The position numbers were made by a program, and so were the translations under genes. A stretch of 64,000 nt of DNA from the NCBI RefSeq assembly GCF_018882185.1, contig NZ_JACVOY010000010.1, forward strand, positions 44,202 to 108,201. Direction: 5' to 3'. The stretch is from Polynucleobacter sp. AP-Latsch-80-C2. Lineage in GTDB: Bacteria; Pseudomonadota; Gammaproteobacteria; Burkholderiales; Burkholderiaceae. Every line of letters begins with the position of its first letter. The stretch's first letter is position 1. This document shows, piece by piece, positions 60,027 to 64,000 of this stretch. The notes beneath the pieces were generated by a model, which saw only the letters and a program-made list of their open reading frames with translations, did not search any database and was not told the origin of the DNA.

Positions 60027-61207
60027 CCATCAATAGCAGTGTGAATAAAGTGAGTCTGACGGCGCTTCCACCGCTTGCGCTCTACATCCATTTTCCTTGG
60101 TGCGAAAAGAAATGTCCTTACTGCGATTTCAATTCTCATCAAGTGAAGGATGGCGCAACAGGTTTTGATGAAGAGCGATATATCAACGCATTAATCGCCG
60201 ACCTTGAAACTGAATTACCCCGCATTTGGGGAAGACAAGTTCATAGTATTTTTATCGGTGGTGGTACTCCCAGCCTACTCTCTGCCAAAGGTATGGATAC
60301 CTTGTTGTCAGCTATTCGTGCTCGTATCCAGTTAGAGCCTGGTGCTGAAATTACAATGGAAGCCAATCCCGGTTCTGTAGAGACTGAGAAATTTGCAGGC
60401 TTTGCTAAAGCCGGCATTAATCGGGTCTCACTGGGCATCCAAAGTTTTCAAGACATCCAGCTTAAAGCCTTGGGGCGCATTCATAATGGTGAAGAAGCCA
60501 AGAAAGCAATAGCCATTGCTTTGCAACACTTTCAATCAGTCAACTTAGATCTGATGTATGGCCTACCCATGCAAAGCCTTGAAGATGCCAAGAAAGATAT
60601 TGAAACAGCGCTGTCATTTAAAACCCCGCATCTTTCCTTGTATAACCTCACCCTGGAACCAAACACTTACTTTGCTAGCTTTCCACCTAAGCTACCGAGC
60701 GAAGATGATGTAGATGCAATATTCGAGAAAAACCTAGATCTTCTTACGAAGGCAGGTTACAAACGCTATGAAGTCTCTGCTTATGCGAAACCAGGAATGG
60801 AGTGCAAACATAATCTGAACTATTGGCGCTTTGGTGATTACATTGGTATTGGCGCAGGAGCACATGGGAAGATTTCTTTTCCAGACAAGATTACGCGTCA
60901 AGTACGTGAACGCCATCCCGAGACTTATATGCAGAGTATGGAAACCAAAGGGAATGCATTAGTTGAGTCCAAGGAAATCCCAACTGCTGATCTTCCTTTT
61001 GAATTTATGCTCAATACCCTGCGCTTAACGGATGGCGTCAACACCAATACCTTTACAGAACGTACAGGCCTCCCGCTAAACGTCATTAGCAAAAGCCTTG
61101 ATGAGGCCACAAAAAAAGGTTTACTTGATTCCAATCCTACTTTATTGAAGGGAACGGCTCAGGGTTTACGCTATCTCAATAATCTTCAAGAGATCTTTCT
61201 GGGGTAA
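60023..61207 (+). CDS. hemW: Radical SAM heme chaperone HemW
   Basis: Heme-binding radical SAM protein thought to deliver heme to respiratory enzymes, 394 aa; formerly called HemN-like. The 4Fe-4S motif is CEKKCPYCDFNSH (CxxxCxxC), and GGGTPSLLS follows. It lacks the N-terminal extension of true HemN coproporphyrinogen dehydrogenases. Its ATG overlaps the rdgB stop. Confidence 0.94.
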   Translation: MTINSSVNKVSLTALPPLALYIHFPWCEKKCPYCDFNSHQVKDGATGFDEERYINALIADLETELPRIWGRQVHSIFIGGGTPSLLSAKGMDTLLSAIRARIQLEPGAEITMEANPGSVETEKFAGFAKAGINRVSLGIQSFQDIQLKALGRIHNGEEAKKAIAIALQHFQSVNLDLMYGLPMQSLEDAKKDIETALSFKTPHLSLYNLTLEPNTYFASFPPKLPSEDDVDAIFEKNLDLLTKAGYKRYEVSAYAKPGMECKHNLNYWRFGDYIGIGAGAHGKISFPDKITRQVRERHPETYMQSMETKGNALVESKEIPTADLPFEFMLNTLRLTDGVNTNTFTERTGLPLNVISKSLDEATKKGLLDSNPTLLKGTAQGLRYLNNLQEIFLG

Positions 61208-61252
61208 AGTTTCCGAAACTTACTTTCGCATTTACTAACAAGGTTCATTAAG

Positions 61253-62260
61253 ATGCAAAAAAAGAATGCCTTTCAAAATCTGATTCACACATTGATTGCT
61301 GGTGCAACTCTGGTGGGAATGCTTGCCGCCCCATTGGTAGCGAATGCCCAAAAGAGCTGGCCTGACAAACCCATTAAGCTGATTGTTGGCTTTCCTCCAG
61401 GCGGTGGCTCTGATGCTGTAGCCAGAATCATTGCCATCAATCTTTCCCAAATGTGGGGCCAACAGGTGATTATTGATAACCGAGGTGGTGCTGCTGGAAC
61501 AATAGCAGCCGACCTTGTTGCTAAATCCCCAAGCGATGGCTATACCCTTGGATTGGCACACGTCAATGCCATGTCGATCATCCCAGCCTTAGGCCAAAAA
61601 ATGCCTTACAACTCAATCACGGACTTCACGCCGATTGTTTTGTTAGGCATTACACCCAATATCTTGATTGCCAATGTAGATGCGCCCGCCAAAAATGTTA
61701 AAGATCTCGTAGTCTACTTAAAACAGAATTCTGGCAAAGTGACTTTTGGATCTGCGGGGAATGGCAGTACTCAGCATCTCGCATTTGAACTCATGATGCA
61801 TACCGCTGGAACTCAAGCGCTTCATATTCCTTACAAAGGTAGCGGTCCCGTATTGGTTGATTTGATGGCGGGTCATATTACTTACGCATTTGAAACCATG
61901 GCTGCTGCAACACCCCACATTCAAAGTGGCAAAGTCATTCCGATGGCACAAACACGCACCAAGCGTTCCGCTGCTTACCCTAGTCTTCCAACCATGGATC
62001 AATTGGGCTTTCCAGGTTTCGAAGCTACTGCTTGGTACGGCTTAATGGGCCCAGCAAAACTGGATCCAAAGATTGTTGAAAAAATTAATGCTGACGTCAA
62101 TACCGTTTTACGCAAACCAGAAGTGCAGGCCAAGATGGCTGAAGTGGGGGCTGAAGACGGTGGCGGCACCCCAGCTGCGTTTGCTAACTTTATTAATAAA
62201 GACCGCAATCAATGGGCTAAATTAGTTAAAGATGCGCGCCTGCAGGTAGATCTAAATTAA
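61253..62260 (+). CDS. Bug family tripartite tricarboxylate transporter receptor
   Basis: Third Bug receptor in the window, 335 aa, with a Sec signal peptide cleaved near VANAQ (residue 27). Family marks are KPIKLIVGFPPGGGSDA, GSAGNGSTQHLAFELM and HIPYKGSGPVLVDLMAGH. It stands alone after hemW with no membrane components nearby, and is followed by a strong terminator. Ligand unknown. Confidence 0.92.
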   Translation: MQKKNAFQNLIHTLIAGATLVGMLAAPLVANAQKSWPDKPIKLIVGFPPGGGSDAVARIIAINLSQMWGQQVIIDNRGGAAGTIAADLVAKSPSDGYTLGLAHVNAMSIIPALGQKMPYNSITDFTPIVLLGITPNILIANVDAPAKNVKDLVVYLKQNSGKVTFGSAGNGSTQHLAFELMMHTAGTQALHIPYKGSGPVLVDLMAGHITYAFETMAAATPHIQSGKVIPMAQTRTKRSAAYPSLPTMDQLGFPGFEATAWYGLMGPAKLDPKIVEKINADVNTVLRKPEVQAKMAEVGAEDGGGTPAAFANFINKDRNQWAKLVKDARLQVDLN

Positions 62261-62294
62261 TCAACTGAAATCATCAGCGTCGTTTTGCTAAAAC

Positions 62295-62321
62295 AAAAAA
62301 GGGTTCTTCGGAACCCTTTTT
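62295..62321. terminator. Bidirectional terminator with TTCG tetraloop
   Basis: AAAAAAGGGTTC and GAACCCTTTTT form a stem closed by the very stable TTCG tetraloop. T-runs flank both sides (TTTTTA on plus, TTTTTTG on minus). It lies between the stops of the Bug receptor (62260) and the histidine kinase (62378) and can end both transcripts. Confidence 0.92.
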
Positions 62322-62377
62322 ACTGCTCAAGCAGCAGATTAATTTAATAAATATTAGACGTTATGAATAACATAGGA

Positions 62378-63814
62378 TCAAAGGGCGGATGGGAGCGTAA
62401 AGGAAAATTTTGCACCCCCACTAGGTACATTTTCGTACCAGATTTTCCCGCCGTGCCTTTGAATGATGTGTTTACACAACCAAAGACCAAGACCCATGCC
62501 TTGATGCGTGCTAGTTGAAAATAATTCGAATAAGTGCTCTCTAGCTTCATGAGGAATGCCCGGACCATTATCAGAAACAGAGACTTCAACGCCCTCTTCT
62601 GTATATTTTCCGGTAATGACAATCCATTTATCAATAGCTGAAAATTTGCTTAGCGCTAATATGGCGTTATTAATGAGATTTAGCAGAACTTGCTGCAGTT
62701 CGCTGCGATGAATTTGCATAACCAGATTTTGATCAATGCTTAATTTCAGCCGAATATGCTGCATCCGCAACTCAGGAAGCGCAATAGCCTCAATTGAGCT
62801 CATCAACTCTGTAAATTTAACAACTTCAGAAGCCAACTTCTTATCTGTAAAGATTGATCTCAGTGACCGAATGACATTGGCAGCCCTTTGATTGTCGGCA
62901 AGCAGGGTTTCAAGAACTTCTTTTTGCATTAGAGGATTTAATTCACCATCAGCCAATTTCTTTTGTAGAAACTGAATATTTAACTGGCTTGCACCAAGCG
63001 GCTGATTAAGCTCATGGGCAATAGAGGCAGAAAGCGCCCCTGTTGCCACCGTTTTATTGGCTTTTAATAAGGAATTGATTAGCGCCTCTCGCTCTTGGAG
63101 TAAATCCTTAATTTCTTTATTTTCTATTTCCGAGCGAAGGTTAGCTTTAGAAATGTGCTCTGACCAATACCCTCCAATAGCAATATAGGCCAAGGTATTC
63201 ATTACTAATTGAGCAATCGTAAAAAAGATTAAGACTTGTGGTAGTTGACCAACTTCTCGAATCGTAAATGATTGAGCAGCCAAAATAATAACGCGGCTAA
63301 TCGCAAAACAAAGCTCAGCAGAGCTCACATACTGAAGGTACTGCAATTGAATAGAAGGCTCAGACTTACGTTTCTTGTGAATTGCCAAGATCTGCCACAT
63401 ATAAAGCAAGCTCGCCAAGCTGGCCATGAAAATAGTGCGACTTTCAAATGTACCGATGTGCCTAAGGGTTTCAAATGCGATGAAGAATAGGAGAAATCCA
63501 AATCCAGCGATTGTGAAATCACGTCTCAATAAGAGGCGATTCAAGGATAAGCAAAAGAATCCTTGAAATATTGCGGCGGCAACGAAAAGACTATTGGCTA
63601 TCGTAAAGTTAAATTGTGGCTTTGATAAATCACCAACAGTCAAAATACCGGCCCCAAAGGTGGTGAGCGCAAGAATGCTAATGGATAAGGAGATCATCCA
63701 ATACTTGCTGGCTCTAACTGTAATTTGTGAGCGGTAATAGTTATAGATACCCAGGAGCAATCCCGCCTGAATTAAGGCGAGAATGAAAAAATATAGGGCA
63801 ATCAAAGGCTTCAT
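62378..63814 (-). CDS. Membrane sensor histidine kinase (orphan)
   Basis: A 478 aa two-component sensor. Residues ~1-215 form about seven transmembrane helices without a large periplasmic loop, followed by a coiled coil (about 220-252). The HisKA box is SIAHELNQPLG with phosphorylated His267, the N box begins at INNAILAL (about 381), G1 is DNGPGIP (415-421), and G2 is GMGLGLWL (439-446). No response regulator lies within the window; the gene just upstream on this strand is only partly seen. Signal unknown. Confidence 0.88.
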   Translation of the reverse strand: MKPLIALYFFILALIQAGLLLGIYNYYRSQITVRASKYWMISLSISILALTTFGAGILTVGDLSKPQFNFTIANSLFVAAAIFQGFFCLSLNRLLLRRDFTIAGFGFLLFFIAFETLRHIGTFESRTIFMASLASLLYMWQILAIHKKRKSEPSIQLQYLQYVSSAELCFAISRVIILAAQSFTIREVGQLPQVLIFFTIAQLVMNTLAYIAIGGYWSEHISKANLRSEIENKEIKDLLQEREALINSLLKANKTVATGALSASIAHELNQPLGASQLNIQFLQKKLADGELNPLMQKEVLETLLADNQRAANVIRSLRSIFTDKKLASEVVKFTELMSSIEAIALPELRMQHIRLKLSIDQNLVMQIHRSELQQVLLNLINNAILALSKFSAIDKWIVITGKYTEEGVEVSVSDNGPGIPHEAREHLFELFSTSTHQGMGLGLWLCKHIIQRHGGKIWYENVPSGGAKFSFTLPSAL

Positions 63815-63875
63815 AAGCCCAATCGTACAATGACTACTTGAGTCTTAGTAAAACTACGAAGCCACTAAGAATCCC

Positions 63876-64000
63876 TCAAGAACAATACTTCCCCTCTAGA
63901 CTTCTCACATCACTGATTCTGTCATCCACCATCTGATTGAGAGTCTTATTCGCTAAGTCTCGGTTTTCAGAGGTTTTAAGGCTTTGGTTAATCAGGCTAG
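63876..64000 (-). CDS. C-terminal end of an unidentified protein (cut by window edge)
   Basis: On the minus strand the frame entering at 63998 stays open for 40 codons to TGA at 63878-63876. The encoded tail is polar, helix-like and ends in SLEGKYCS. The other two frames hit stops at once, and the gap to the histidine kinase start is 61 bp, so this is plausibly the upstream gene of the same operon. Product not recognised. Confidence 0.5.
   Translation of the reverse strand, partial: SLINQSLKTSENRDLANKTLNQMVDDRISDVRSLEGKYCS

Overview
The window looks like a chromosomal core segment of a betaproteobacterium, most likely Polynucleobacter or a close Burkholderiaceae relative. Base composition is moderate (no strong GC bias by eye), genes are tightly packed with few long gaps, and the gene orders are typical of Burkholderiales: tpiA-secG-tRNA-Leu-nuoABCDEFGHIJKLMN, ilvB-ilvH-ilvC-psd-pssA-leuA, yicC-gmk-rpoZ-spoT, and an ECF sigma/DUF3619/DUF3106/RDD block. 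Several Bug-type periplasmic binding proteins (three here) also fit this group. I saw no phage, insertion sequence, CRISPR array or rRNA operon. The genus is an inference from gene order and protein style, not from a search.

Layout. 1-5635 (+): the end of rnhA, an RND efflux pair and dnaQ, which overlaps the pump gene by one base. 5643-12660: mixed catabolic genes (tartrate/malate-type dehydrogenase, SprT-like protein, amidase, Bug receptor, Old Yellow Enzyme homologue, mmsA). 12732-15595 (-): a polar amino acid ABC importer. 15667-16816 (-): DUF1178 protein and a NUDIX hydrolase. 16937-31430 (-): all 14 subunits of respiratory complex I, preceded by tRNA-Leu(GAG), secG, tpiA and a quinone oxidoreductase. 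33880-36586 (-): rpsO and pnp. 36800-43510 (-): branched-chain amino acid synthesis (ilvBHC, leuA) with two phospholipid genes (psd, pssA) between ilvC and leuA. 43703-45924 (+): ECF sigma factor locus. 45921-53709 (-): FtsX-like permease, SDR, Bug receptor, and an Mla/MCE-type lipid transport cassette. 53801-58636: tRNA-Arg(ACG), greB, and the stringent-response block spoT-rpoZ-gmk-yicC. 58680-62260 (+): rph, rdgB, hemW and a third Bug receptor. 62378-64000 (-): an orphan membrane histidine kinase and the tail of an unidentified gene.

The clearest regulatory discovery is a leucine attenuator in front of leuA: a 25-codon leader peptide gene with nine Leu codons (four in a row), mutually exclusive antiterminator and terminator hairpins, and a T-tract. 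It lies after pssA, so the shared ilv-psd-pssA transcription unit and leuA can be controlled separately. Other points of interest are a perfectly palindromic -10-like element between the divergent tRNA-Arg and greB genes, which would make greB leaderless; a bidirectional terminator inside the last codons of dnaQ; a terminator plus a long structured leader between rpsO and pnp; and the uncharacterised sigma/DUF3619/DUF3106/RDD locus. None of these amounts to a defence system or a wholly new machine; most of the window is ordinary housekeeping DNA.
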